Source: Megascapheus bottae
Lineage: Eukaryota > Chordata > Mammalia > Rodentia > Geomyidae
Direction: 5' to 3'
Length of the DNA: 64,000 nt
NCBI GenBank assembly: GCA_024803745.1
Contig: JANJXV010000024.1
Span: forward strand, 21,329,927 to 21,393,926
The position numbers were made by a program, and so were the translations under genes. Each line of letters starts with the position of its first letter. Position 1 is the stretch's first letter. The notes beneath the pieces are model-generated. The model saw only the letters and a program-made list of their open reading frames with translations. It was not told the DNA's origin and ran no database searches. Shown piece by piece: positions 1 to 11,003 of the stretch.

Positions 1-640
1 TTTCATGGAAAGAAGAATTCCTCTTCTCACCCATGAAGAGCGTTGCCTGGTTGGTTAGATGGCTGGCCTTTAGAAAAGGAAGGTGTGTATCAGGCATAGA
101 TGGGGGTTACCTGAAAGAAGGGGGTGAGCATCAGGATTGATAAGCTCCCCTAGATGCCACCCCCCTTGTGTGTCCTCCAATGTCACTGCTGCACTCAACA
201 CTGCATCCATGTCCCTGGCAGAGACAGTTGGAATTTGCCTGGAACATCCCTGGATACCCCTTCCAGCTCTTCCCAGGGCTGCTTTCAATCTGTGTATTTT
301 CACCGTACTGAACCACATCTCTGGTAGCACAGCTTTCCATGAGGTCTGCGAGTCCTCCCTGTGAACAGCAAACCATCAAGTGCTTTGAGAGTCCTTGAAC
401 TTGCAATTAGCATCAGAGCAAGGGCCATCTTGTGAACCATCGGCTCCTCATGTTGTAATGGGTCTCTTAGTTTTTCAGCTTTGGTTTCTACAAAACTGAA
501 CCTGGCCATGATCCTAGCTGCTCCCCCATGTAGGGATACGTGGGTGAACTGTAACCCCTGCAACTGGTTGTACAGAACAGAACACATCCTAAACATGCCT
601 GTGAGGAAGACTCAGCTACCTTAGAAGTGATGGTAGGAAC
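1..640. other. Unassigned unique sequence
   Basis: No SINE, L1 or LTR signature recognised. Several overlapping ORFs of 75-98 codons occur on both strands. The longest, minus strand 300-596, continues into another minus-strand frame (131-406), which would fit a frameshifted old retrocopy, but I do not recognise the protein. Treated as non-coding. Confidence 0.4.
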
Positions 641-710
641 TGGATCTTTTTTTTTTTAATGTGTATTGAGAACAAATAATATACGATCCTCATCCACAAG
701 AAGGTTGTCT

Positions 711-940
711 TGTTTTTGGTCTGGTTGGTTATGGGACTTGAACTCTGGGCCTGGGCACTGTCTCTTCAGCTCAAGGCTACCGCCCTACCCCTTGAGCCAC
801 AGCCCCATTTCTGGTTTTCTGGTACTTAATTGGAGATAAGAGTCTCCCAGACTTTAGTGCCCAGGCTGGCTTTGAATGGTGATCCTCAGATCTCAGCCTC
901 CTGAATAGCTAGGGCGTGAAACAACTGACCCCAGCTAGGA
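711..940 (-). mobile_element. B1-Geo SINE
   Basis: Family definition for all entries of this name: on its sense strand the element starts with a 7SL/B1-like head (GCTCATGCCTGTAATCCTAG, then GAGATCTGAGGATC and GCCAGCCTGGGCA). It continues through CTTATCTCCAATTAACCACC and ends with the Geo half (GTGGCTCAAGTGGTAGAG ... GAGTTCAAGCCCC) and an A-rich tail. This copy is antisense and fairly diverged. Confidence 0.85.
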
Positions 941-997
941 GCTGATCTTACAACGATGAGTCCAAATCTCATCATTAATTTTTTTTTTCTTGTCAGT

Positions 998-1230
998 TGG
1001 GAGCTGGTAGCTCAGGCCTATAATTGTAGCTAGTCACAAGGCCAAGATCTGAGGATCCTGGGTTTGATGTCAACCCAAGCAGAAAAGTCTGTGAGACTCT
1101 TATCTCTGATTAACCACCCCCAAAAAGCCAGAAATGGAGTTGTGGCTCAAGTGATAGAGCACTAGCCCTCAGTATAAAAGCTTAGGGACAGTGCTTTGGG
1201 CCTGAATTCAATCCCCAGGATTGGCATACA
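998..1230 (+). mobile_element. B1-Geo SINE, diverged
   Basis: Sense-strand copy facing the previous one. The head, the CTTATCTCTGATTAACCACC linker and the Geo half are all recognisable but with many substitutions (for example a TATAAAAG run inside the Geo hairpin region). Confidence 0.8.
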
Positions 1231-1674
1231 ACATAGCACAGACAGAAATGTGAACAGATCACACATATGAATTTTCATCAAGTGAATGCATGCATGCATT
1301 AAGAGCTAACACTTGATCTAAAGCAACCCCAGACCTAGTCCTTTTCCTTATTATTGTCTTGCTTCTTTCTCCCTGCAGGTAGCTTTTTCCTTGACCTCTC
1401 CCACCACATTTTCCTTATTATCTTTGCCTCAGTGAAAGATGGCAGTGCAGCATTTATGTACAGCTTCATGTTTAACATCATGTTTGTGAGATCCATTCAA
1501 TCCAGAGCATGAAGCTCTAACCCATTTGTCTCATTGTGGTAAAGGCTTCTGTTTTATGAATATATATATATATATAAAAGCTTTTTCTACCAGTACGAAC
1601 ATTAGGGCTGTTTCTATTAATTCTTAGCCTTTAAAGGTAATAGTGCTCTAAATATTCTTGCTCAAGTCTTGATG

Positions 1675-2130
1675 AATTCTGGTAGAAGAAAAGACCCCAC
1701 CAAAATGTCTATATCCTAATCCTTGGGCTGTATGAACACTTTGCATTTCATAGCAAAGGGCAATTAAAGTAGCAGATAAAGGAAAATTTACTAAAAACAG
1801 AAAAGGCACCATGAAACTGCAATGGGTATTAAATGTGGAAGGAAACAGAAGCAGAGGTTTGAAGATGTCATATGAGAACTTTTCTTCTGTGCTGGTGTTT
1901 AGAGGACTTGCCAGACCGTGGGCAGAAAGAAGGCAAAATGATGAGACGAATTCTTCCCTATATCTCCAGAAGGAACCTTCCAACAATTCCACATTTGCTG
2001 ACATTTTGATTGTAATCCAGGAGATCCATTTCTCACTTCTGATCTACAGAACTGCAGATAATAAGCTTGAATTGTTTTAAGCCACTAAGTTTGTGGTAAA
2101 TGATTACAACAACATAGAATGTGAGTACAA
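1675..2130 (+). mobile_element. MLT1-type MaLR LTR
   Basis: Order and wording of an MLT1 LTR: an ATGTCTATATCCTAATCC opening, TCCAGAAGGAACCTTCC in the middle, CCATTTCTCACTTCTGATC and CCAGAACTG-like text later, and the diagnostic end GTTTTAAGCCACTAAGTTTG near 2080. Old, non-autonomous, no coding content. The 118-aa and 89-aa ORFs over it are chance. Confidence 0.8.
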
Positions 2131-2456
2131 CTAAATTCTTATAAAAGAATCATTGGGTTGGAAAACACAGGAGGAAGCTCTTATAATCTTTGGAAGACCT
2201 AATGTCTCTCTTATTTTATACTTTTTAAAAAATAATTACCCCAAGCCAGAAAGAAAGAGAGAACCTCAAAGAGAGCAAGGAACAACGTACTATCATATGT
2301 AATCATCACTGGAAATCTGCTATCATGCTTAGGTAAAACTCTTTATCTAGATGTGGGCTCTAGAAGTGGGCTTCTTTTACATTCTCAGGTCCTCTGAATA
2401 TTGCAAGACAGTAAAATGCCTTGGACTAACAATATTTTTTTTTAATCTTTGCAAGG

Positions 2457-2539
2457 GGGCTGGGGATTTAGCTCAGCGGAAGAGTCCTTGCCTGGCAAGT
2501 GCAAGGCCCTGAGTTCAGTCCTCAGCTCTGGAAAAATAA
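2457..2539 (+). mobile_element. ID-type SINE monomer
   Basis: An 83-bp tRNA-Ala-like element beginning GCTGGGGATTTAGCTCAGCG with B box GAGTTCAGTCC and a short A-rich tail. It has no Geo half. It is flanked by a 13-bp TSD with one mismatch (AATCTTTGCAAGG at 2444-2456; AATCTTTGTAAGG at 2540-2552), so the monomer moved on its own. Confidence 0.88.
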
Positions 2540-2785
2540 AATCTTTGTAAGGACTATGTAAAAAAAAAAAAAAGAATCATTGGGTTGGAATGTAGTTATC
2601 TTCGTAGATTGAATTAATCAGCTTTCTATTACAATGACAGAAATAGTTAAAACAAGTAACTTGAAAGGGAGAAAGACTTATTTAAACTCCTGGTTTCAGT
2701 TTCAGTCCATAGTCACTTTATACTATTACTTTGTATACCTTAGTAAGAAGGTGACTGCTACAAAACAGAGCGAGGAGAGACACTA

Positions 2786-2893
2786 GCCCTGGGGCTACAT
2801 GCCTGGAATTCTAGCACTCAGAGATTGAGCAAGAAAGACTGGGTTCAAGGCCAACCTGAACTATATAGTGAAACCCTATCTCCAAAACTGAAA
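2786..2893 (+). mobile_element. B1-like SINE monomer
   Basis: GGCTACATGCCTGGAATTCT, GTTCAAGGCCAACCTGAAC and GTGAAACCCTATCTCC are in B1 order, without a Geo half. Old copy. Confidence 0.7.
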
Positions 2894-3258
2894 AGGCCAT
2901 GGTCTTAATATCCCCACAAGGCCACACCCTCAGTGACCTAACGTCCTTCTACTAGGCCCTCCCCACAAGATTTCATCACTTCTGACTTGCTCCACAGCTG
3001 GGAAAGGAAGCTTTTAATACTTAGTCCTTCGGAGGACATCTGTCCAAGCGAGAGCAGAAATGTGGTCTGAATGCTCTTATCACTCCACACCCCACTCAGT
3101 TCCTGCTGTCATCAGTATTTTCCCTTATAGCCATTTTATTGTGATACTGCATTTTTATTACAGTGGGCATTGTTCTGACCCCCAGGGAGGCTAGACACCC
3201 TTTCATGTAAATTTGGGACATCTGGATCTCCTCTTTTGTAAAGTGCTTCTTCACATCT

Positions 3259-3318
<60 letters not shown>

Positions 3319-3330
3319 TCTCTCTCTCTT

Positions 3331-3397
<67 letters not shown>
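3259..3397. repeat. Compound microsatellite (TC)n(AC)n
   Basis: About 80 bp of (TC)n with two interruptions passes straight into about 56 bp of (AC)n. Homopurine-homopyrimidine next to alternating purine-pyrimidine: H-DNA and Z-DNA prone. The ORFs across it are low-complexity translations. Confidence 0.97.
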
Positions 3398-3398
<1 letters not shown>

Positions 3399-3812
3399 CC
3401 TGACATAGCACTCCTAAAACCTTTATCAGTGATGGAGTGCTGGGAGCATCCTCTATTCTAATATTTGATATTTGATCCCAGTTTCTGATTCAGAGCTTAT
3501 AAGTTCCTTGGAATAATATCCTGAGTACCAGAAACATCATTTGTTCAAATGAGGTGACTCTTGGCAGGTCCCTGGATGAGTACTGATCACCAAAAAATGA
3601 AGCTATGATTAGAATTTTCACCCCCCAAACTCCATCTTCAAGGAAGTGAGAGGGGCTGGATTCAGTTAAGTATTCATCACACCATGGCATGAAGCTGCCA
3701 TAAAATCCCTGAAATATAACAGTGTTCTGAGAGCTTCCTCTTGGTGAACACATTTATGTGCAGAAGAATGCATAGAGATACCACTACCTAGACACCAACT
3801 CCTGTGCTTCAG

Positions 3813-3898
3813 ACCTCCTCCTCTTCCTCCTCCTCCTCCTCCTCCTCCTCCTCCTCCTCCTCCTCCTCCTCCTCCTCCTCCTCCTCCTCCTCCTCTCC
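3813..3898. repeat. (TCC)n trinucleotide repeat
   Basis: About 28 TCC units, nearly pure, immediately before an antisense B1-Geo element. It reads as polyserine in one frame but has no gene context. The repeat lies at the SINE's poly(A) end. Confidence 0.95.
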
Positions 3899-4126
3899 TT
3901 TTTTGTCATGGGGCTTGAACTCAGGGCCTAGACTCTGTCCTTTAGCTCTTTCATTCAAGGCTAGTGCTCTACAACTTGGAGCTAAGCTCTACTTCCAGTT
4001 TTTGAGTGGTTCATTGGAAATAAGAGTTTCACCAGGACTTTTCTGCCAGGGTTGGCTTCGAACTGTAATCCTTAGATCTCAGCCTCCTGAGTAGCTAGGA
4101 TCACAGGTGTGAGCCACCAGAGCTTG
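3899..4126 (-). mobile_element. B1-Geo SINE
   Basis: Near full-length antisense copy. Geo half first (GGGGCTTGAACTCAGGGCCT), then the linker, then CAGCCTCCTGAGTAGCTAGG and a GTGAGCCACCAGAGC end. Confidence 0.9.
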
Positions 4127-4654
4127 ATCCAGAACCTTTACTTCTGGCTGCTCATCTATATCCTTTCTAAAACTCCCTAGAATAAAATGGCTAGCTTCAG
4201 TGTCTCCATTCTGTGAATCATTAGGGCAGATTACCAAAACTGAGGAAGATGGGTATGGGAACGCTTGATTTGTAGTTGAGTCAGACAGGAGTGTGGGTAG
4301 CCTGCCCTCCTATGGTTGTGCTGGACTCGGGTTGGGACAGTCTTGTAGGACAGAGCCCCTTACCTGTAGAGACTGCAAAGACTTTGGGTGAAGAGTGTTA
4401 GAGTCTCCTGGTGTAGAAAATCCACACCTAGAGTGTGTTAGCAAAGAATTGAGTGTAGATGGTGGGGGCAGGGGCGCAGGATAGTATTCTCTTAGTATCA
4501 TGCTATTCCTTTTGGCTGTTGTAGTAAAAGAGGAATAGAATTTAGAATATGGCTCTCTCATTAACTATTCATAAAACCATTGCACATTTTCAAGTCACAA
4601 AATTAGGATTTTTCTTTAATATTGTGTAAGATTTTTTCTTCTCTCCTTTAAAAT

Positions 4655-4863
4655 AGTATGGCATGGCTTAGTGATAGAGTGCTTGCCTATCGTGCATGAA
4701 GCCCTGGGTTCAGTTCCTCAACAACACCTAAACAGAAAAAGCTGGAAGTGGCATTGTGGCTCAAGCAGTAGAGTGGTAGCCTTGAACGAAAGAAGCTTAG
4801 GGGCAGTGCCTAGGTCCTAAGTTCAAGCTCCAGGATTGGAAAAAATAAAATAAAATAAAATAA
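4655..4863 (+). mobile_element. IDL-Geo dimeric SINE, old copy
   Basis: Left ID-like half (TAGAGTGCTTGCCTATCG, B box GGGTTCAGTTCC), then AAAAAGCTGGAAGTGGC and a Geo half with tail (AAAAT)n. Its hairpin region differs from both main types (CTTGAACGAAAGAAGCTTAG). Confidence 0.85.
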
Positions 4864-4879
4864 CCAACAAAATAATGGA

Positions 4880-5345
4880 ATTCTACATAGCCAACAGACA
4901 AGATAAAATAATGGCATTCGCAGGGAAGTGGATGAATCTAGAGCGAATCATGTTGAGTGAGACAAGTCAAGACCTAAGGAACAAAAGGCGCATGGTATCC
5001 TTAATATGCGGCTATTAAATCCAAAGAGTTCAAGAGCAAGGACTCAATAACTGCATACCCAAAGCTATGGACATGGTAATGGAAATACAAACATAATTAT
5101 ATAGACATAAAAACCTATGACTCTATAGACATAATGTTTTATTTCTTAAATTAATATTTTCTATGACATACAAACCCTTAGCCTAATTGTGATTAAGTTC
5201 TAAATACTAAGTCCCAGTGATTGTAAATGGAGATTCCCTCCTTGAACACTTGTATGTTAAACTTGTCATTTGGAATATGATATAAAAATCAACATTAATA
5301 AATTCTTTTAAAAAAAGAAAAAAGAAAAAAATAACGAAAAAAAGT
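4880..5345 (+). mobile_element. L1 3' end (ORF2 C-terminus, 3' UTR, poly-A)
   Basis: Translates in part as MAFAGKWMNLERIMLSETSQ, the C-terminal L1 ORF2 pattern, followed by an AT-rich 3' UTR and an A-rich tail with G interruptions (5308-5343). 5'-truncated. The 3' UTR differs from that of the other L1 copies in the window, so it is an older subfamily. Confidence 0.8.
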
Positions 5346-5403
5346 AGATTCTAGCCTAGGTATCATTATCTGGCCATTTAAATAGGTTCCTAGCATGCAT
5401 AGA

Positions 5404-5406
5404 CAC

Positions 5407-5456
<50 letters not shown>
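5404..5456. repeat. (AC)n microsatellite
   Basis: About 26 AC units. Confidence 0.97.
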
Positions 5457-5458
<2 letters not shown>

Positions 5459-5990
5459 GACACACAGTCACCAACATTTATGGAACAGTAGGAAAAATAA
5501 AACCTTTCACAACCATTAGGAAGTATATATTAAAATAATAGTCATGAATACCAGCAGACCTTCAGAATCGTATTTATTGATTCATCAGCTCTTCCTGAGA
5601 CTCTTCTATGCAGAGGCTCTATAGTGAATACACATGGGCTAGCCTGAGTATTCAATGCTAAGATTCTCTTTAGCTGATAGAACCTCTAAAACAAATCATT
5701 CATGCAACCAGTGACTCATTGTATTCCAGCACATGCTGCTACATATTGGGAGGGTTTTTTTTTTAATTTAATGTAGGCATTCTCATTATTATGAATTTTT
5801 ATTGCGTGCTGATCAGTTCTGAGACTCGGGCAATTGTTATAATAATGTTACTAGTCAGAGGCTTCAGATAAAGAACAGCAATTCAATAATTAAAAGACAA
5901 ACAAGAAAGCAATCTGTTGAGTAGAGGGGAAAAAAATCAGATCTGAAAGTGCATGAATATGGGCTGAATGCCAAAGTTATTTTTGTTTTA
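5457..5990. other. No gene or repeat recognised
   Basis: AT-rich unique sequence with scattered stop codons on all frames. Confidence 0.5.
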
Positions 5991-6076
5991 TTTTCAGGGC
6001 TGGCTATCAAACCCGGGGTCTGGTGCATGCTGGGTGAGTGCTCTACCATCGTGCTACGACTCCAGCTCTGAAGGCC
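5991..6076 (-). mobile_element. tRNA-derived SINE monomer (ID-like), old
   Basis: Antisense B box (ATCAAACCCGG), GCATGCTGGG and the A-box side (GAGTGCTCTACCATCG) in ID order; no second half. Confidence 0.65.
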
Positions 6077-6379
6077 AAACACATTAATGCACAATATGGT
6101 TATCCCCAGCCGTGAAGCGGCATGTGTTGGGGCCCTGTGTGACAGGAGGGAAGGGGTTTTTGTAAGACCATGAAACCAACAGGATGAGGTCGAGAAGTCC
6201 TGGTTTTCATTTCTAGCAATACCTAGCTATTTCCTATCAGCATTCCCTTTGTAATAATTTCAGTGTTTTATTAGAATAGGTCTTTCCTACCTCTTTTTCC
6301 CATCTTTTCCCTTTCACTACTATTTCTACCATCTACATGATTTTCCATACTCAGGAAAAGTGGGTTTCTTTTGTCTTGT

Positions 6380-6613
6380 GTTGTGTGCTGGTCTGGTACT
6401 AGGGCTTGAACTCAAAACCTGGGCACTGTCCCTTAGCTCTTTTGCTCTAAGCTGATGTTCTACTCTTTGAGCCAGAGCGCCACTTGTGGCTTTTGCTGGT
6501 TAAGTGGGTATGAGCCCCTTGGTTTTGTCTGTCTGGACTAGTTTTGAACCTCAATCCTCAGATCTCAGCTTCCTGAGTATCTAGAATTACAGGCATGGGC
6601 CACCAGTGCTTTG
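6380..6613 (-). mobile_element. B1-Geo SINE
   Basis: Antisense, full length, moderately diverged; ends with ATTACAGGCATGGGCCACC. Confidence 0.87.
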
Positions 6614-6892
6614 AAGCCAATCCAGACCTGGTCTTTGCAGATCTTTAAAATTATGATTGGAAACTGTGTGTCCTTCTGTGCTGTCATCACCCCAGTGCAA
6701 GCCCATGTCTCGTGTTGCCTCCATGTTAGCTGGAGTGATCATATTGCACACACCTGATTGGCTCGTTCCTGGACTTACTGTGGCTTCTCCACCATCTCCT
6801 CCTGAATCTTCCTCTTCTTGTTCTCTCAGCTCTACCATTAAGGTCCTAGAGCTAATTGTTCTGTATTCCACCACAGGGGCCTGAGCTCCCAT

Positions 6893-6911
6893 GTGCACAC
6901 ACGCGTGAGCA

Positions 6912-6959
<48 letters not shown>

Positions 6960-6978
6960 TGTGTGCATGTGCACTTCT
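6893..6978. repeat. (CA)n with CG-containing edges
   Basis: About 21 CA units flanked by ACGCGTGAGCACGCG on one side and CACGTGTGTGTGCATGTGC on the other. The whole block alternates purine and pyrimidine and is partly self-complementary. Confidence 0.95.
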
Positions 6979-7083
6979 TCCTTGGAGGCTAGAAGTCTTC
7001 ATTCCTGGTGAGCTTGATACCAGCTCTTCAGATCTCCAACTCATCACTAAGCTCAGACTAAGCCTCCAATAACCCCAGCCTTT

Positions 7084-7085
7084 GT

Positions 7086-7131
<46 letters not shown>

Positions 7132-7141
7132 ACACGTGCAC
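7084..7141. repeat. (TG)n microsatellite, inverted relative to the previous (CA)n
   Basis: About 22 TG units ending GCGCACACGTGCAC. With the (CA)n block some 110 bp away it forms a long imperfect inverted repeat. Confidence 0.95.
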
Positions 7142-7214
7142 TATGGATTAGGAGGAGCTGGGGAGAACCCTCTACAGGCTGGGTTGGATTGGTACTTAGA
7201 CTGCATTCCTTGGG

Positions 7215-7440
7215 TAGTGATGGCATCTGGTCTTTTCTTGTCTCTGCTTCCAGCAGCCATGAGCTGAGCTCCTCCACTCTGCCATGGGCCTAATGGTTTG
7301 TCTGCCCATGCCCCAGGAACAGCAGTCAAATGACTGTGGACCGAAACTGTGAGCCAAAATAAATCATTCCATCCTTTAAGTGCCCTCAGGTACTTGTCAC
7401 AAGGATGGAAGAGTCACCAACAGTGAGTTTACTAAAGCTT
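7215..7440 (+). mobile_element. MaLR-type LTR, 3' part
   Basis: Contains GAAACTGTGAGCCAAAATAA followed by ATC, TCCTTTAAGT and TCAGGTACTTGTCAC. This is the familiar 3' end of rodent/primate MaLR LTRs with their AATAAA polyadenylation signal. The 5' part is not recognised. Confidence 0.65.
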
Positions 7441-8260
7441 TACTATCACTTCCTAAATCCCAGCCTTCAATTCTCCTAGGAAAAGTTCAAGTCACCCACA
7501 GTCTCTCCAGTCCCCAAATCCCTACGCCCTGTTGTGACCACATTTATGCTCACTTGGATCCAACTCCCATTTCTGATGCCGCAAGAGAGATGCCAGCCAC
7601 CTAAGAGCAGTGAACACCCCATTCCTTCACTGCACCTCTTTATAATTGCATGGATGTTCTTATCTTCTTCAGTCCTCTCCAAAGTATGTCCTTCCAGATT
7701 ACATCCCTTGGGGGAAGTTATGAACTCTTTCAACAATCTCAGCATGCACTCATGGTCCTGTCTCCTCCATTTTCTGCATAATTTATCATCAGCAACTCTA
7801 GGGAACTGCCTCTCCACTCTCCCTCCTTGTTCAGGAATTCTGGAAGGCTAGTGTGGTCTCTCCAGAACCTTAAGCCTTCCAGTGCTGGCAATTTTTAATG
7901 TCCACAAGGGGTCGCTGTCACTGGCCATGCTTTAGGATACTTAGTGCCTCTGAAAGGCTCAGATCCCATCATGAGCCTCCGCAGTTGTGTAAAAGGAGAG
8001 CAACCCCTCCATACCCTCAATGCTAAGTTTTATAAAGAGTTTCCAGCCTCCTGCAGGTGGTCACTCCACTTTCATCCTTTTATCCAATAAATTTCCTGAA
8101 AAATGAAGAGAAAGCAAGAATTCAAAAAGACATAGGAGAAAAGAATTGGAAGAAACATGCTATTTTGAAGTTTCATAAGTTAATGAAATCCTTGCATTAA
8201 CTCTCATCAGCAATGCATAACTCTACTGAATTGAGCTCAATCACAACCCTAGGAGACCAC
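7441..8260. other. No gene recognised
   Basis: Unique-looking sequence with overlapping 74-113 codon ORFs on both strands that match nothing I know and lack coding character. Probably old non-coding DNA. Confidence 0.5.
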
Positions 8261-8283
8261 ACACACACACACACACACACGCG

Positions 8284-8320
<37 letters not shown>
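8261..8320. repeat. (AC)n(GC)n(AC)n, Z-DNA-prone
   Basis: AC repeat split by a run of six GC steps (about 8281-8292): 58 bp of uninterrupted purine-pyrimidine alternation with a CpG core. Confidence 0.96.
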
Positions 8321-8323
<3 letters not shown>

Positions 8324-8377
8324 CAGTTCTATCTTCATCAATTTTTCCTCTTGTAAATGTTTAGACTGAAGAGAAAA

Positions 8378-8560
8378 CAAGCATTAGACCCTGGGATAAG
8401 AAGACCTGCCTACAAGTCTTTGTCCTGCTATTTATTAGCTGTGTGACCCAGAGAAATCACCAGATTCTTTTGGGATAATACAAGTTCTTTGCATTTTATA
8501 GTGCTTTTATGAGAATCAAAGAGATTGACCCTCAAAACTATGTAAAGCATGATTTAAATG
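8378..8560 (+). mobile_element. MIR-like SINE
   Basis: Core text TTTATTAGCTGTGTGACCC and later TATGAGAATCAAAGAGAT and AAAGCATGATTTAA in MIR order. Ancient mammalian SINE. Confidence 0.7.
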
Positions 8561-10390
8561 TCACATCTTTCCTAACAGCGTTCTTTTCAAATGAATAACT
8601 TGTTTATTTGGCAGTATAATGTTTGAAGAAAAATTGGACAGAAAGTACTGAGAGTTCTCCTATCCTCACTTTCCAGTTTTTTCCTAGGACTAACTTCTGA
8701 CATCAGTTTGTTATAATTGGCAAGCTATTGTCCATGTGTTTTCATTAACTAAACTCCATAGTTTCCATTAGCGTTTGTGTTTTATGTTGTACATTCTTAG
8801 TTTTGACAAATACAGTGATGCCAAGAATGGTCTCACTTCTCTAGAAGTGTGTCACTCAGATAGCTCTCCTCCTTTCCCTCCAGCCTTGCCTTCCCCAGAA
8901 TGTCATATAATTGAAATTCAACACCGTGTAGTCTTTTCACTTAGCAATGTGCATCTAAGTTTCCTCATTGTTTTTTTTATTGGTAGCTTGCCATTTCATT
9001 TCTTGTCATTGGTGAATAATATTTCAATGTAGATATGTAGTCCCAAATAGGCTTCTTACCTGGTTTTAAAAAAAAAGACCCAAACCTGAATTGTATTCTG
9101 AGACAATAAAAATAAACATTGAAATCTATGTTAGGGATGGAAAAGGAGCTCAATGTAGGAACTGGCCTGAAACTACAGGCCTTTCTGCAGATGGTCTGTG
9201 TGGGTAAAGGGACAGATTATGGACCGGCTGTGAAAACAAGAACAAATAGTATTTTTTCTCCACTTCCCTTTGGAAGCATAGGTCACCTGCCAACAATCTG
9301 GTGTCCTGCTTGCAGTAACTCTCATCCATGCTGATGTCAAGATATAAAAAAAAAAATTCGAAAGCCCTTGTCTCCAGCTACACTACTCCTAGCTACACGG
9401 CTGACACATAATTACAGGCAATAGATGCTTGTGAGAACGACTGAAGAAACACCAAATAGGCCCCCAGACTTGGGTTCTGAGGGGAAAGGAAGGGAGGAAG
9501 TAGAAAGTTGATTCAGTAATGATATGTTGATGTGGCCTGGGAGATAGTTATTGCAAAGCCCTACACTCCCCTTTGCTAACTGCTGAGCACTGCAGAGAGA
9601 CTGTTTACATCAGACTCACACCAAGACATCCCCAAGATCCTGACAATAAAAAACAGCAGCCCTGTGCTGGCCTGTGGACTAACCCTGAGGAAGCTCACCT
9701 TGGGCTGTCTTTCTTCAATGCACCTTCCACAGCTGGATCTCCCGCGCCACCTAGTGGCACAGTCCTTGGGCAGTCTGCACTACAAAAGTCATTGACTAGG
9801 ACTCAAAATGACTTGATTTCCCGTTTCAAGGATTAAAAGTCCAAGATAAAAGACTCTGTGGCAATAGCGAACACACTGAGAGCTTTCAGGATTAATGCGG
9901 GAGAATTTTAAGTCACAGGATTTAATCTCAGCAATTACACACACAATTAGCAGCAAGATTTTGTATTTGAACCATTTTGCAATTTGGGACATGGAGCAAT
10001 TTTGGACACTGGAGAGGCCAAGATCAAAAGTTAAAAGCTGTAAAGAAAATGGAGAACTGAGAGGTAGACAGGAGAATCTAATCCAGCCTAAGTCTCCATT
10101 AAAAGCCAAGGTCAAATGCCCACTAAATGAGGATAAACCCAATGGGTCAAGAGATTCCCCCCTCCCCCGTTTGCTCTGCTACTTCAAAGGAATATTTTCC
10201 CCTTTCTTATTTGTTTAATTTTGCCACACCAATAATAGTGAGCCAGTCCACTTTATTCTTAATCCCAAAAACATTCTCCCAAAGGAGAACCTAGACTTCT
10301 CTAGAAGTTTCACAATGTGAATAGAAGCTTATAATATTCATTTTATGTACATTGGATATATCATAGACCCATAAATTATTTTATTTATGG
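8561..10390. other. No gene recognised, SINE-free block
   Basis: About 1.8 kb with no rodent SINE or young L1. Small ORFs (71-117 codons) on both strands overlap one another and match no known protein. Confidence 0.5.
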
Positions 10391-10406
10391 TAAAATTTTA
10401 GGTCTC

Positions 10407-10608
10407 AAGGGCCGGGAGTTTGGCCTAGTGGTTAAAGTGCTTGCCTAGCATGCATGAAGACCCGGGTTCAATTCCTCGGTATCACATATAGAAAAAAGCC
10501 GGAAGTGGTGCTGAAGCTCAAGTGGTAGAGCTCTAGCCTTGAGAAAGTCCAAGGACAGTGCTCAGGCCCTGAGCTCAAGCCCAGGACTGGCAAAAAAAAA
10601 ATTAGTAA
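10407..10608 (+). mobile_element. IDL-Geo dimeric SINE with perfect TSD
   Basis: Best reference copy of the family. Left half starts GGCCGGGAGTTTGGCCTAGT with B box GGGTTCAATTCCTC. The right Geo half runs from GCCGGAAGTGGTGCTG to GAGCTCAAGCCCAGGAC and an A-run. The 16-bp TSD TAAAATTTTAGGTCTC is at 10391-10406 and 10609-10624. The hairpin in the Geo half is CCTTG (10537-10541) with CAAGG (10550-10554). Confidence 0.95.
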
Positions 10609-10769
10609 TAAAATTTTAGGTCTCTTTCTGTGAACCTTTTTACTTTTAATTGGCTAGAAATTAATTGGCTGATAGTAATGACGATGTGAATATTACAATT
10701 TACAATGGATTTCTTAAGCCCATATTTTCTTTGAGAATGCATGATTTCAATTTGAAAAGATAACTTACA

Positions 10770-11003
10770 TTTATTTGGCATCAGATATTAACGAGGTGAT
10801 TTTACATCTAGTCATTTATTTAATCTTTGTGACTAGCCCTCTGAGATAAATTAGGTCATTATGTTTATATTGAGAAAGAAAGAGAGACTCAGAAAATTTA
10901 AATAATCACCCCCTACAGTGCACTAAACAAAATGACTGAAATTAAATCTAAGTTTCCTGTCTCTAAGTGTAGTAGAAGTGCATCCATCACGCCACTTCGA
11001 GCC
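10770..11003 (-). mobile_element. MIR-like SINE
   Basis: Antisense MIR pattern: TCATTTATTTAATCTTTGTG, CTCTGAGATAAATTAGGTC and AGAGAGACTCAGA in order. Old. Confidence 0.7.

Noticed and set aside
3136..3461. ORFs reading as poly-VC, poly-ER, poly-SL or poly-HT
   Set aside because: Low-complexity translation of the (TC)n(AC)n microsatellite. The same applies to ORFs at 5295, 6587, 7082, 30763, 32186 and 43402.
3804..4094. Polyserine ORF of 96 codons
   Set aside because: A (TCC)n repeat running into an antisense B1-Geo SINE; no gene context.
8261..8320. CRISPR-like or origin-like array among the tandem repeats
   Set aside because: All direct repeats in the window are dinucleotide to 39-bp tandems or dispersed SINEs; none has unique spacers, and the DNA is mammalian.
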